Notes under the pieces: generated by a model | Database searches by the model: none | Seen by the model: the letters and a program-made list of their open reading frames with translations, nothing else | What the model was told of the DNA's origin: nothing | In this document: piece by piece, positions 33,454 to 42,539 of the stretch | How positions within the stretch are numbered: position 1 is the first letter of the stretch | Layout of the letters: the number at the start of each line of letters is the position of its first letter | DNA from: JALCLA01 sp965653565 | GTDB taxonomy: Bacteria; Pseudomonadota; Gammaproteobacteria; Xanthomonadales; Xanthomonadaceae | Length of the DNA: 64,000 nucleotides | Assembly: GCA_965653565.1 (NCBI GenBank) | Contig: CBFHAI010000022.1 | Span: forward strand, 1-64,000 | Reading direction: 5' to 3' | Made by a program: the position numbers and the translations under genes

Positions 33454-35648
33454 TCAGTACGTCGGTCGAGCGCCAGTCGTGTTGGCGTACACATAGCCGA
33501 GCGTGGTGACTGAACCCGTGTATCCAAGCGCGGCCATCGAGGCCTGTTGGTTCTGCGGGAAGATAGCGTAGTCATCGTCTGCCGCTTTGAACGCGCGCAG
33601 CAGCGGCGCGGTACCGGCCGGCTGCCCACCCGCGACCGGATAGACATAGCCCTCGATCCCGTCGGGCAGATAGCCATGGCTGTTTTTGAAGGTGATCAGC
33701 TCGCCGACATCCGTCGTGTAGAAGTGGTCGATGTGGTAAGGAAACGCGGCGCAGATGTTCGGACGTCCCGACGGGATCGGATCGCCGCACTTGTAGCTCA
33801 TGCGCCAGAGGGGCGCCAACTCCCAACTCGCGTTGCGTGGATCTGCATGTGTCGAAAACACCCATGCCTGCGCCTTCGGCGTGATGCGAGTCGCTGGCGG
33901 CTGCACCCCGATCGTATAGGTCGTCCCTCCGGGAGCGACATTGGTACCCACGAAGGTGTAGCTATAAAATCCCGGCACACCGTTGCCCGTTACCTGCGGC
34001 GACAGCGTTCCCAGATAGGCGGCACGCACGTGTTGAGGAACCACTGTGTAGAAGTAGTCTTTTTGGTTGGCGCTGGACAGCGCGAACAGAGGCGTGAGGC
34101 GATACTGCATCTCGGAGATCGCACTCGTGACAGCCATGTTTGCGTCGACGAAACCATGCCCGAAGTTGTTGGAAGGCAGGTTGTGCAATGTGCCGGCATC
34201 GAGCATCCGAGTGCGCACTTGTGTTGCGGTTTGCAGCGGGTTCACGGTCTTGATCAGCCCCGCAATACCTGAAACGAAAGGAGCCGCCATCGAAGTGCCG
34301 GTACACATACCGTACCCATCGCTGAGAATGGGACCATTGCCGTAAGAATCTCCGCAGCTTTGGCTGGGGCTCCAGTTTCGATCGATGTAGGTTGTGGACA
34401 GAATGTTGAAACCGGGTGCAACTACGCCCTCTGCGACCATCTCGGGACCAAAATTACTGCCCGCTTGTCCTGCTGTGGCCCAAAGATAGTTTCCGCTTCC
34501 ATTGGCCATGCTCTGCGTCGCTCCCACGGAAATGATGTTGGGGACGCCCGATGGGTGAGCAACATGCTTGTCTTTGACATTGCCTGATGCGGCAACGACA
34601 GTCACGTCCAAGTAGTCGGTAAGGCGGGCGAATGCGCAGAACGGCTGCTCGTTATTGGTGGCGAAGATCGGCTGGCAGTCGAAGTCCAGATAGTCCTGAC
34701 CCACATTGACGCCGAAACTGAAATTCAGAACCTGGGCTCCTTTCTTGATCGCCCAGGTCGCCGCATTGATGTAGTCGGTCAGCGGCACGTCACCAAGAGG
34801 ATCGAGGCGCACCTTGACCGTGATGAGCGAACACCACCACCGGCCGGAAGCGACGGATGCCGGGTATTCGCCGCCATGATCCCGGCAACATGAGTGCCAT
34901 GGCCGGCGTAGATGGCTCGGTAGGCCTGCGGATTCGTGTTAGGAATCGGGTAAGGCTGACCGACCAACTCATCGACCGACGCATTGTTCGCAGGCAGGTT
35001 CAGCGCGAAGTGCGACCGGAACGATCCGCTCAAGTCGGGATGGTTGATCTGTAGTCCGAAATCAATGTGGCCCAGATAGGCGGTGCCTCGAACCTTGTCC
35101 CAAGCGGCGGGGAAGTTCATGGAGGCGATACCTACGCCTTGCGGCAGCGAATGGTAGCCCCACTGATACTGGTCGACCGCGCCGCCGGCGACCACGGCGA
35201 ATTCGGGATCGGCAGGCTGCACGAACGACTGCATGTTTACGTTTCGAGTGGCGGCCGCGACCGCGGGGTCCATCCTCAGCGCCGCCAAAGCGCGCAAGGT
35301 TTCTTCCTCGCTCGAATAGCTCAGCACGACATAGCGTTCGAGTTGCGCGAGAGCGTCTTCGCGAGGACGCGGCATTCGCTCAGCCGCCGGCGTCCGAAGT
35401 TTTGTGATCAGGAAGTCGGCATGCACCGGGTTTTGCAGGCGCGTACGCATCGGATCGGACGGATTGTCGGCGCCGATGCTCGCCACCACCGCCTCGGGCG
35501 TCCAATCGGGTTGACCAACTTCATCCAGCAGCACCACTAGTTGGTGGCTTGGCGGAACACCGACATCCACGAGCGTCTGGCCATACGCGATGCCGGACGT
35601 GACGCTGCAAAGAAGCGAAGCGAGGGACAACAAGCTAGTCCATTGCAT
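33454..35648 (-). pseudogene. Subtilisin-like S8 protease, interrupted by a frameshift
   Basis: Two overlapping frames make one exported protease of roughly 730 residues. The N-terminal part has a signal peptide (MQWTSLLSLASLLCSVTSGIAYG), a propeptide, catalytic Asp (GHIDFGLQINHPDL) and His (GHGTHVAGIMAAN). The C-terminal part has the oxyanion Asn (VVAASGNV), catalytic Ser (GTSMAAPFVSG) and a C-terminal domain with HFYTT...EGYVYP, resembling DUF5648. The frames join near 34828 and one missing base restores LITVKVRLDPLGD. As sequenced, no active enzyme is made. The start at 35648 has an AGAGGA ribosome site. AT-rich sequence upstream probably holds the promoter. Confidence 0.85.
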
Positions 35649-36042
35649 TTTCAATCCTCTGTGGCAATCCGACCGTAGCCGGTCGCCGGCACGGAAGGCT
35701 GCTCGGGGAATCGAGCAAGCGCCTTGTACTCGAGAGGAGCGCCTCGCGACAGCGAAATTACTTTTATTTCTCGAAGTGGCTGAAATCACCGCCGCCTTGC
35801 GTCTATCAAATATTTTTCTTTGTAATTCGCTGATGGCGAACTGGTCCGGACCGATGCGTTGACCAACTCCTTAGGCCTTCGATAAAGGCCTTGAATTACG
35901 CCATTTTCCGACAATTCGCGTTGAATGCCGCCTGCGGCCAGAGTTCCATCGATCGGCTTTTTCCCAGTTTCCTTTCATCGGCGACCGTCGGTACGGCGGT
36001 GCGAGCGGATGGTCGGCAGTCCGCAAGATCATGCCTTCGGAG
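35649..36042. other. Non-coding region upstream of the S8 protease gene
   Basis: About 390 bp without a convincing gene. The stretch 35755-35830 is clearly AT-rich against the local background and is the likely promoter area of the minus-strand protease. A hairpin AGGCCTT/AAGGCCT (35873-35879 with 35885-35891) lies further upstream without a T-run. Confidence 0.5.
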
Positions 36043-36072
36043 CAAAAAAAGGCGCCGCGGATGCGGCGCCTT
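36043..36072 (-). terminator. Rho-independent terminator of the remnant gene
   Basis: A 10-bp stem AAGGCGCCGC/GCGGCGCCTT (36049-36058 with 36063-36072) with a GGAT loop is followed on the minus strand by a run of T. It lies about 28 bp downstream of the stop of the remnant at 36100. Confidence 0.85.
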
Positions 36073-36099
36073 CTTCATTCATTGCCGCAACTCCGGCAG

Positions 36100-36260
36100 T
36101 TATTCGAACCCGCCGCGGAAGATGCCGATGGCGTTCGATGCTTCCTGCAACGTGGCGCTCTCTTCGTCACGGCCGACGTCGCCGTCCCGCAGCCGAACCC
36201 GGCGCCCAGCCTCACGGGCCCCTCGTTGGTGACGACGTTCGAAATCGTCGAGCATGCCTG
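36100..36260 (-). pseudogene. 3' remnant of a secreted-protein gene with IFRGGFE tail
   Basis: Two short frames on the minus strand join into one sequence. The first reads CSTISNVVTNEGPVRLGAGF then GCGTATSAVT. The second reads EESATLQEASNAIGIFRGGFE and then stops. One missing base near 36170 separates them. The ending matches the [IL]F-x-(D/N/G)-GFE tail of other secreted proteins in the window. The upstream part of the gene is replaced by the palindromic repeat at 36289-36395. A perfect terminator still follows, as expected for the end of a once-intact gene. Confidence 0.6.
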
Positions 36261-36288
36261 GCGGCGAGATCGATGTGTTGCGCACACG

Positions 36289-36395
36289 CCGGATTCCGCG
36301 GCTCAGTCGCGGCATCCGCGCTACGGAGCTACGGAGCTACGGAGCTACGGAGTTGCGAGAATTCGTAGCATGGATGCAGCGCAGCGGAATCCGGG
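36289..36395. repeat. Imperfect inverted repeat enclosing a CTACGGAG tandem repeat
   Basis: The left arm (36289-36326, CCGGATTCCGCGG...GCATCCGCGCTACG) and right arm (36364-36395, CGTAGCATGGATGCAGCGCA then GCGGAATCCGGG) are complementary with small gaps. Between them the 8-bp unit CTACGGAG is repeated four times (36321-36352). It separates the gene remnant from the TetR regulator gene. Confidence 0.75.
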
Positions 36396-36420
36396 AAGCT
36401 CTGCGACGAAGCAGTTCCGC

Positions 36421-37071
36421 TCAGCGCGGTGAATACGCACGCAGGAACAGATCGACGGTCGCGTCGATATGCGTTTCGATTTCGCGTGCGGACGGCGGGC
36501 CGCCGATGCCGCACATCATGCGGGCGTGCGGTTCGCCTTTGAGCAGGCACAGGAACTGCGATGCCGCGCGGTGCAGGTCGGGGATATCGAGTTGGCCGGC
36601 TTCGACTTCGGCCCGCAGGAATTCCGCCATGCCTTCGGTGACGCGCTGCGGACCGGCTTCCCAGAACATGCGCGGCAGCTTGCCGTCGCCGCGCGCCTGC
36701 GCATGCATCATGCGATGCATCGAGATCGCCTCGTCGCTCATGATGAGCGACAGGAAGCCCTTGGCGATGCTGCGCAGCTGTTTGCGCAGCGGGCCCTTGA
36801 GATCGGCCAGGAACAGCGACGCCGGCAACTGCTCCTCGCATTTCACGCGCACGGTTTCGCTGAACAGCGCGTCCTTGTCCTTGAAGTGACTGTAGACGGT
36901 GAGCTTCGAAACGCCGGCTTCGGCCGCGATCGCATCCATGCTCACGCCCTCGAAGCCATGCACCGGGAACAGGCGCTTGGCGGCGTCGAGGATGGCAGCG
37001 CGCTTCTCCAGATCCTTCGGGCGGCCGGGTCCGGGCGTGCTGCGGCGGGCGATTTTCTTGGCGGCGGGCAT
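36421..37071 (-). CDS. TetR/AcrR-family repressor of the RND efflux operon
   Basis: A 216-residue one-component regulator. The N-terminal helix-turn-helix (about 24-70) reads RAAILDAAKRLFPVHGFEGVSMDAIAAEAGVSKLTVYSHFKDKDALF, shown here only to mark the TetR signature around AGVSKLTVYSHF. The C-terminal ligand domain is helical. It is divergent from the adaptor/pump genes across a 127-bp gap containing an ACTGG-N5-CCAGT palindrome, so it most likely represses the pump and itself until a drug-like ligand binds. The Lys/Arg-rich start (AAKKIARRSTPGPGRPK) is common in this family. Confidence 0.92.
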   Translation of the reverse strand: MPAAKKIARRSTPGPGRPKDLEKRAAILDAAKRLFPVHGFEGVSMDAIAAEAGVSKLTVYSHFKDKDALFSETVRVKCEEQLPASLFLADLKGPLRKQLRSIAKGFLSLIMSDEAISMHRMMHAQARGDGKLPRMFWEAGPQRVTEGMAEFLRAEVEAGQLDIPDLHRAASQFLCLLKGEPHARMMCGIGGPPSAREIETHIDATVDLFLRAYSPR

Positions 37072-37117
37072 CGGGCTGGCTGCGTTCCTGGGCGGGACAA
37101 AAAAGACGCGATGAAAT

Positions 37118-37151
37118 ACTGGACTAACCAGTTCGCAAATTTTACTATACT
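37118..37151. promoter_or_regulatory. Probable TetR operator and efflux promoter
   Basis: The palindrome ACTGG-ACTAA-CCAGT (37118-37132) is followed by TATACT (37146-37151), a good -10 for the plus-strand adaptor gene. The operator would cover the -35 area, fitting repression by the divergent TetR protein. A further CCAGT at 37154-37158 may be a second half-site. Confidence 0.65.
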
Positions 37152-37198
37152 CGCCAGTTCAGATACTACCCTGCCGGATCCGGCGCAAGCGAGCATTC

Positions 37199-38317
37199 AT
37201 GTCTTTCCGAAAAATCCCCTTGTTTTTGGTAGCCCAATTCCTGGTGGCCGGCGCACTGATCGGCCTGCTTTCGAGTTGCGGCAACGGCGAGGCGCCGGTC
37301 GAGGGCATCCGGCCCGCGATGGTGGAACAGCCTTCACCGTCGGCGGCCGGTTTCGAAGCCTTTCCGGGCGACGTGCGGGCGCGGCAGGAATCGTTGTTGT
37401 CGTTCCGCGTCGGCGGCAAGATCCTGCGGCGCCATGTCGATGCCGGCGCCACCGTGAAGCAGGGCGACGTGCTGGCGGAGCTCGACCCGGAAGATCTGCG
37501 CCTGCAGGTCGCTGCGATGCGCGCGCAGCTCACCGCCGCCGAAGCCAATCTCACTACCGCGCGCGGCGAGCGCGATCGCTACAAGGCGATGGTCGATCGC
37601 AAGCTGGTGAGCGAATCGATCTACGAGCAGCAGCAGAACCTCTACAAAGCGGCCGAAGCGCAGGTGGGCCAGGTACGCGCGCAGCTCGATGTGACGCAGA
37701 ACCAGGCCGACTACGCGAAATTGCGCGCGCCCGCCGATGGGGTGATCGCGACACGGCAGGCGGAAGTGGGACAAGTCGTCGCTGCCGGCCAGCCGATCTT
37801 CACGCTGGCCGCCGACGGCGAACGCGAAATCGCGATCAGCCTGCCCGAGCACGATATCCAGCGTTTCTCGGTCGGCCAGGCCGTGCTGGTGGAACTGTGG
37901 TCGAAGAGCGGCACGCGCGTGCGCGGCGAAATCCGCGAACTGTCGCCGTCGGCCGATCCGCAGACGCGCACCTACGCCGCCCGCGTGAGCTTCGACGCCC
38001 AGGCCAGCGGCGCGGAACTCGGACAGAGCGCGCGCGTCTATGCCGGCGATGCGACCGACGCCGGCCTGTCGGTGCCGCTGCCGGCCGTCACCGCCGAAGC
38101 GAACGTGCCTTACCTGTGGGTAGTCGATCCGGCGACATCGCAAGTGCATCGCCGGCCGGTGCAGCTCGGACCGTACGGCGAAACCCGCGTGCCAGTGCTG
38201 TCGGGCCTGAATCCGAACGAATGGGTCGTGGTGGCCGGCGTGCATCTGCTGCGCGACGGGCAGAAAGTGCGGCCGGTCGATCGCGACAACCGCGCCGTCG
38301 CGCTCGCCGCCAACTGA
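37199..38317 (+). CDS. RND efflux periplasmic adaptor lipoprotein (MFP)
   Basis: A 372-residue membrane fusion protein. A lipobox LLSSC puts the lipidated Cys at residue 27, anchoring it to the inner membrane. The order follows: lipoyl half (VGGKILRRHVDAGATVKQGDVLAELD), alpha-helical hairpin (about 105-165), second lipoyl half (LRAPADGVIATRQAEVGQVV) and beta-barrel/membrane-proximal domains. It bridges the RND pump and an outer-membrane TolC channel. It starts the operon controlled by the TetR protein and is followed 10 bp later by the pump gene. Confidence 0.93.
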   Translation: MSFRKIPLFLVAQFLVAGALIGLLSSCGNGEAPVEGIRPAMVEQPSPSAAGFEAFPGDVRARQESLLSFRVGGKILRRHVDAGATVKQGDVLAELDPEDLRLQVAAMRAQLTAAEANLTTARGERDRYKAMVDRKLVSESIYEQQQNLYKAAEAQVGQVRAQLDVTQNQADYAKLRAPADGVIATRQAEVGQVVAAGQPIFTLAADGEREIAISLPEHDIQRFSVGQAVLVELWSKSGTRVRGEIRELSPSADPQTRTYAARVSFDAQASGAELGQSARVYAGDATDAGLSVPLPAVTAEANVPYLWVVDPATSQVHRRPVQLGPYGETRVPVLSGLNPNEWVVVAGVHLLRDGQKVRPVDRDNRAVALAAN

Positions 38318-38327
38318 CGCACCCGCC

Positions 38328-41300
38328 ATGACGAGCTTCAATCTGTCGGAATGGGCCCTGCGCAACCGCGGGCTGGTGCTTTACGCGATGCTGCTGCTGG
38401 CCGCGCTCGGTGCGGCGGCGTACATGCGCCTGGGGCAATCGGAAGATCCGCCTTTCACCTTCAAGGCGATGGTGGTGCGCACGCTGTGGCCGGGCGCCAC
38501 GGCCGAGGAAGTGGGCCGCCAGGTCACCGAACGCATCGAAAAGAAATTGATGGAGACCGGCAAATACGAGTTCATCCGTGCCTATTCGCGGCCCGGCGAA
38601 TCGCAGATCATTTTCGTCGCGAAGGACAGCCTGGTCTCGCGCGAACTGCCGGACGTCTGGTACCAGGTGCGCAAGAAAACCAACGACATCCGGCACACGC
38701 TGCCCGCCGGCGTCATCGGGCCGTTCTTCAACGATGAGTTCGGCGACACCTTCGGCAATATCTACGCGCTCACCGGCAACGGTTTCGACTACGCCACGCT
38801 GAAGGATTACGCCGAGCGACTCGAACTCGAACTGCAGCGCGTGCCGGACGCCGCCAAGGTCGAATTGATCGGGCTGCAGGACGAAAAAATCTGGATCGAA
38901 CTGTCGAACACCAAGCTCGCCACGCTCGGCGTGCCGATGACGGTGGTGCAGCAGGCGCTCGACGAACAGAACGCCGTGGTGCCGTCGGGCTTCTTCGAAA
39001 CCAGCAGCGAGCGCGTGCAGTTGCGCGTTTCCGGGCGCTTCGACTCGGTCGAGGCGATCGAGCAGTTTCCGATCCGCGCCGGCGATCGCACCTTCCGCAT
39101 CGGCGATGTGGCCGAAGTGCGGCGCGGTTTTTCCGATCCGCCCGCGCCGCGCATGCGTTTCATGGGCGAGGATGCGATCGGCCTGGCGGTTTCGATGCGG
39201 GCCGGCGGCGACATCCTGAAACTCGGCGAAGCGCTCGAACACGAATTCGCGCGTTTGCAGGAAACGCTGCCGGTGGGCATGACGCTGCGCAAGGTGTCCG
39301 ACCAGCCGCAGGCGGTGCGCGATTCGGTCGGCGAATTCCTGCGCGTGCTCACCGAAGCGGTGATCATCGTGCTGCTGGTGAGCTTCTTCTCGCTCGGTTT
39401 CCGTACCGGCCTGGTGGTGGCGCTGTCGATTCCGCTCGTGCTCGCGCTCACCTTCGCCGGCATGTATTACTTCGGCATCGGGCTGCACAAGATTTCGCTC
39501 GGCGCGCTGGTACTGGCGCTCGGCCTGCTGGTGGACGATGCCATCATCGCGGTCGAGATGATGGCGGTGAAGATGGAACAGGGCTATAGCCGCCTGAAAG
39601 CGGCGAGTTTCGCGTACCGCTCGACCGCCTTCCCGATGTTGACCGGCACCTTGATCACGGCCGCGGGCTTCCTGCCGATCGCGACCGCGGCATCGAGCAC
39701 CGGCGAATACACGCGTTCGATCTTCCAGGTGGTGACGCTGGCGTTGATGGTGAGCTGGGTCGCGGCGGTGGTGTTCGTGCCCTACCTGGGCGACAAGTTG
39801 CTGCCCGATTTCCACGCCAAGAACGGCAACGGCAAACACGGGCACGATCCGTATCAGACACGCTTCTACCAGCGCGTTCGCCGCATGGTCGAATGGTGCG
39901 TGCGCTATCGCAAGACGGTGATCGTGGTCACCGTCGCGCTGTTCGTGGTGTCGGTGATGTCGTTCCGTTTCGTGCCGCAGCAGTTCTTCCCGTCCTCGAC
40001 GCGCGTCGAGCTGATGGTCGACTTCAAGCTGGCCGAAGGCTCGTCGCTGAAGGCCACCGAGGCCCAGGCGCGCCGCCTGGAAGCGATGCTGGCGAAGAAG
40101 GACGGCGTCGAAAACTACGTCGTGTATGTCGGCACCGGCTCGCCGCGCTTCTACCTGCCGCTCGATCAGCAGTTGCCGCAGTCGAGCTTCGCGCAGTTCG
40201 TGCTGGTGACGAGCGACGTCGAAACGCGCGAGGAAGTGCGGCAGTGGCTGATCGAGCGGTTCCGAGAAGATTTCCCGGCGCTGCAGGCGCGCGTGACGCG
40301 GCTGGAAAACGGCCCGCCGGTCGGTTATCCGGTGCAGTTCCGCGTGTCGGGCGAACACATCGACGAAGTGCGGGCGCTGGCGCGCCGCGTCGCCGACAAG
40401 GTACGCGCCAATCCGCACGTCACCAACGTCAATCTCGATTGGGAAGAGCCGAGCAAGGTGGTGCGGCTGACGCTCGATCAGGAACGTGCGCGCGCCTTCG
40501 GCGTCAGTTCGGCGGCGCTGTCGAAGTTCCTCGAAAGCTCGCTGTCCGGTTCGCTGGTCAGCACCTATCGGGAAGACAACGAGCTGATCCAGATCATGCT
40601 GCGCGGTCCCGGCGAGGAGCGCGAAAAGCTCTCGCTGCTGGGCAGCCTTTCGGTGCCGACGCCGAGCGGACAGGGCATCCCGCTGTCGCAGCTGGCGACG
40701 CTCGAATACGGCTTCGAGGAAGGCATCATCTGGCATCGCAACCGGCTGCCGACGGTGACGGTGCGCGCCGATATCTACGGCAAGGAACAGCCTTCGACCG
40801 TCGTCGCGCAAATCTCGCCCACGCTCGATGACATCCGCCAGGCGCTGCCGTCGGGCTATCTGCTCGACATCGGCGGCACGGTGGAAGATTCCGCGCGCGG
40901 CCAGAACTCGGTGAACGCCGGCGTGCCGCTGTTCCTGGTGGTGGTGCTCACCTTGCTGATGGTGCAGCTCAAGAGCTTCTCGCGCTCGGTGCTGGTGTTC
41001 CTCACCGCGCCGCTCGGTTTGATCGGCGTGGTGCTTTTCCTGCTCGTGTTCCGCGTGCCGTTCGGCTTCGTGGCGATGCTCGGCACCATCGCGCTGTCGG
41101 GCATGATCATGCGCAACTCGGTGATCCTGGTCGACCAGATCGAACAGGACATCGCGGCCGGTCACAAACGCTGGCAGGCCATCGTCGATGCCACCGTACG
41201 CCGCTTCCGCCCGATCGTGCTGACCGCGCTGGCGGCGGTGCTGGCGATGATTCCGTTGTCGCGCAGCGCCTTCTTCGGACCGATGGCGGTGGCGATCATG

Positions 41301-41414
41301 GGTGGTTTGATCGTGGCGACGGCGCTTACCTTGCTGTTCCTGCCGGCGTTGTACGCGGCGTGGTTCAGGGTGCGGGAGGATGAGGCGGCGCCGGTGGCAG
41401 TTGAGGCGGAATGA
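38328..41414 (+). CDS. RND-family efflux pump inner-membrane permease
   Basis: A 1028-residue, 12-helix proton-driven transporter of the AcrB/MdtB type. There are two large periplasmic loops (about 40-330 and 560-860). TM4 has GLLVDDAIIAVEMMAVKMEQG, supplying the proton-relay Asp pair. The C-terminal half ends with the TM10-12 bundle (MLGTIALSGMIMRNSVILVDQIEQ). The size is close to normal for HAE1-type drug pumps. It probably exports hydrophobic drugs, biocides or dyes. With the adaptor upstream and tolC 1.1 kb downstream, a full tripartite system is encoded locally. Confidence 0.93.
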   Translation: MTSFNLSEWALRNRGLVLYAMLLLAALGAAAYMRLGQSEDPPFTFKAMVVRTLWPGATAEEVGRQVTERIEKKLMETGKYEFIRAYSRPGESQIIFVAKDSLVSRELPDVWYQVRKKTNDIRHTLPAGVIGPFFNDEFGDTFGNIYALTGNGFDYATLKDYAERLELELQRVPDAAKVELIGLQDEKIWIELSNTKLATLGVPMTVVQQALDEQNAVVPSGFFETSSERVQLRVSGRFDSVEAIEQFPIRAGDRTFRIGDVAEVRRGFSDPPAPRMRFMGEDAIGLAVSMRAGGDILKLGEALEHEFARLQETLPVGMTLRKVSDQPQAVRDSVGEFLRVLTEAVIIVLLVSFFSLGFRTGLVVALSIPLVLALTFAGMYYFGIGLHKISLGALVLALGLLVDDAIIAVEMMAVKMEQGYSRLKAASFAYRSTAFPMLTGTLITAAGFLPIATAASSTGEYTRSIFQVVTLALMVSWVAAVVFVPYLGDKLLPDFHAKNGNGKHGHDPYQTRFYQRVRRMVEWCVRYRKTVIVVTVALFVVSVMSFRFVPQQFFPSSTRVELMVDFKLAEGSSLKATEAQARRLEAMLAKKDGVENYVVYVGTGSPRFYLPLDQQLPQSSFAQFVLVTSDVETREEVRQWLIERFREDFPALQARVTRLENGPPVGYPVQFRVSGEHIDEVRALARRVADKVRANPHVTNVNLDWEEPSKVVRLTLDQERARAFGVSSAALSKFLESSLSGSLVSTYREDNELIQIMLRGPGEEREKLSLLGSLSVPTPSGQGIPLSQLATLEYGFEEGIIWHRNRLPTVTVRADIYGKEQPSTVVAQISPTLDDIRQALPSGYLLDIGGTVEDSARGQNSVNAGVPLFLVVVLTLLMVQLKSFSRSVLVFLTAPLGLIGVVLFLLVFRVPFGFVAMLGTIALSGMIMRNSVILVDQIEQDIAAGHKRWQAIVDATVRRFRPIVLTALAAVLAMIPLSRSAFFGPMAVAIMGGLIVATALTLLFLPALYAAWFRVREDEAAPVAVEAE

Positions 41415-41418
41415 CAGA

Positions 41419-41625
41419 GCGAGGGGTCAGGGGCGAGAAGTTAGGGCGCGCTGTTGGAGAGGGCGCAGCAAACGTCGGCGTTTTGTCCGAAGCGCCCTGA
41501 CTACTGGTCCCTAATCCCTAAGAGCGAGGGGTTAGGGGCGGGTAGCGAGGGCGCGCTGTTGGAGAGGCCGCAGCAAACGTCGACGGTTCGTGCGAAGCGC
41601 CCTAACTACTCGTCCCTAGCCCCTC
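41419..41625. repeat. Two tandem copies of the long form (~100 bp) of the palindromic repeat
   Basis: Copies at 41419-41520 and 41523-41625. The outer arms (GAGGGGTTAGGGGCGGGTAG...CTACTCGTCCCTAGCCCCTC) match those of the 27.5- and 29.7-kb elements. The centre is different and longer (CTGTTGGAGAGG, CAGCAAACGTCG). They fill most of the 441-bp gap between the pump gene and pcm; the rest (41626-41855) shows no gene. Confidence 0.88.
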
Positions 41626-41855
41626 CGCAAGCAACCCTTTCCCCCGCCGTCGCATCCAACGCGCGCCGGAGCAAAGGCCTTCGCGCGTTGAACCGTAGCA
41701 AGCAGGAAGTCCCGGTTACTTCCGGCACTACGGGCAACATATAGCTAAAAGCGATGCTGGATTCACCCTGAGGAGTTTTGCCCGTGAAGCCGGCCGGGAC
41801 TAGAATTCGGGACTTTTTCCCGTTACCCGGCCTTTGCGCTTCAAGGATCCCCGTC

Positions 41856-42512
41856 ATGCCGATCGACTTCGAAACAGCCCGCCATGTGATGGTCGAGCAG
41901 CAGGTCCGCCCCTGGGAGGTGCTGGATCCGCGCGTGCTCGACGTGCTGGGCCAGGTGCGGCGCGAGGATTTCGTGCCGCCGCGCCATCGCAAGCTGGCCT
42001 TCGCCGATCTGGCGCTGCCGCTCGAGCATGGCGAGGTGATGATGAAGCCGATCGTCGAGGGCCGCCTGCTGCAGTCGCTCGATCTGGCACCGGAAGACGA
42101 GGTGCTCGAAGTGGGCACCGGCAGCGGATTCGTCACCGCCTGCCTGGCGCAGCTCGCGCGCGCCGTCACCAGCATCGACATCCAGCCGGAATTTCTCGAT
42201 CGCGCGCGGTCGCGTCTGAGTGCGATGGGCCTGACCTGCGCGCGCGTCGAGCAGGCCGATGCGCTCAGCTACGACCCGGGCCGCCAGTTCGATGCGGTGG
42301 CGATCACCGGCGCGGTGGCCGAAGTGCCGCAGCGCTTCCGCGATTGGCTCAAGCCCGGCGGGCGCCTGTTCGTGGTGCATGGTTTTTCGCCGGTGCAGGA
42401 AGCCTTGCGCATCGTGCGTCGCGGCGAGCACGACTTCAGCAGCGAAAGCCTGTTCGAAACCGATATTCCTTACCTGCGGGGCGCGGCGCCGGTCGCGCGC
42501 TTCGCCCTTTAG
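41856..42512 (+). CDS. pcm: Protein-L-isoaspartate O-methyltransferase family protein
   Basis: A 218-residue SAM-dependent methyltransferase that in this family repairs isoaspartyl residues in aged proteins. Motif I is EVLEVGTGSGFVTACLAQLA. The N-terminal cap has MVEQQVRPWEVLDPRVL and PRHRKLAFADLALPL; motif II/III lies near FDAVAITGAVAEVPQ and LKPGGRLFVV. The substrate-binding region differs from E. coli Pcm, so its activity could have shifted. AAGGA precedes the ATG at 41856. It sits directly before tolC, a pairing that recurs in proteobacteria. Confidence 0.88.
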   Translation: MPIDFETARHVMVEQQVRPWEVLDPRVLDVLGQVRREDFVPPRHRKLAFADLALPLEHGEVMMKPIVEGRLLQSLDLAPEDEVLEVGTGSGFVTACLAQLARAVTSIDIQPEFLDRARSRLSAMGLTCARVEQADALSYDPGRQFDAVAITGAVAEVPQRFRDWLKPGGRLFVVHGFSPVQEALRIVRRGEHDFSSESLFETDIPYLRGAAPVARFAL

Positions 42513-42539
42513 TTTTTCCTTAGCCCCAAGGATTCCGCA

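Noticed and set aside
36321..36352. Short CRISPR-like or VNTR coding repeat
   Set aside because: An 8-bp tandem within a non-coding inverted repeat; too short and with no spacers or protein frame.
38088..41165. A 1025-codon minus-strand reading frame
   Set aside because: Antisense shadow of the RND pump gene, with composition typical of such shadows.
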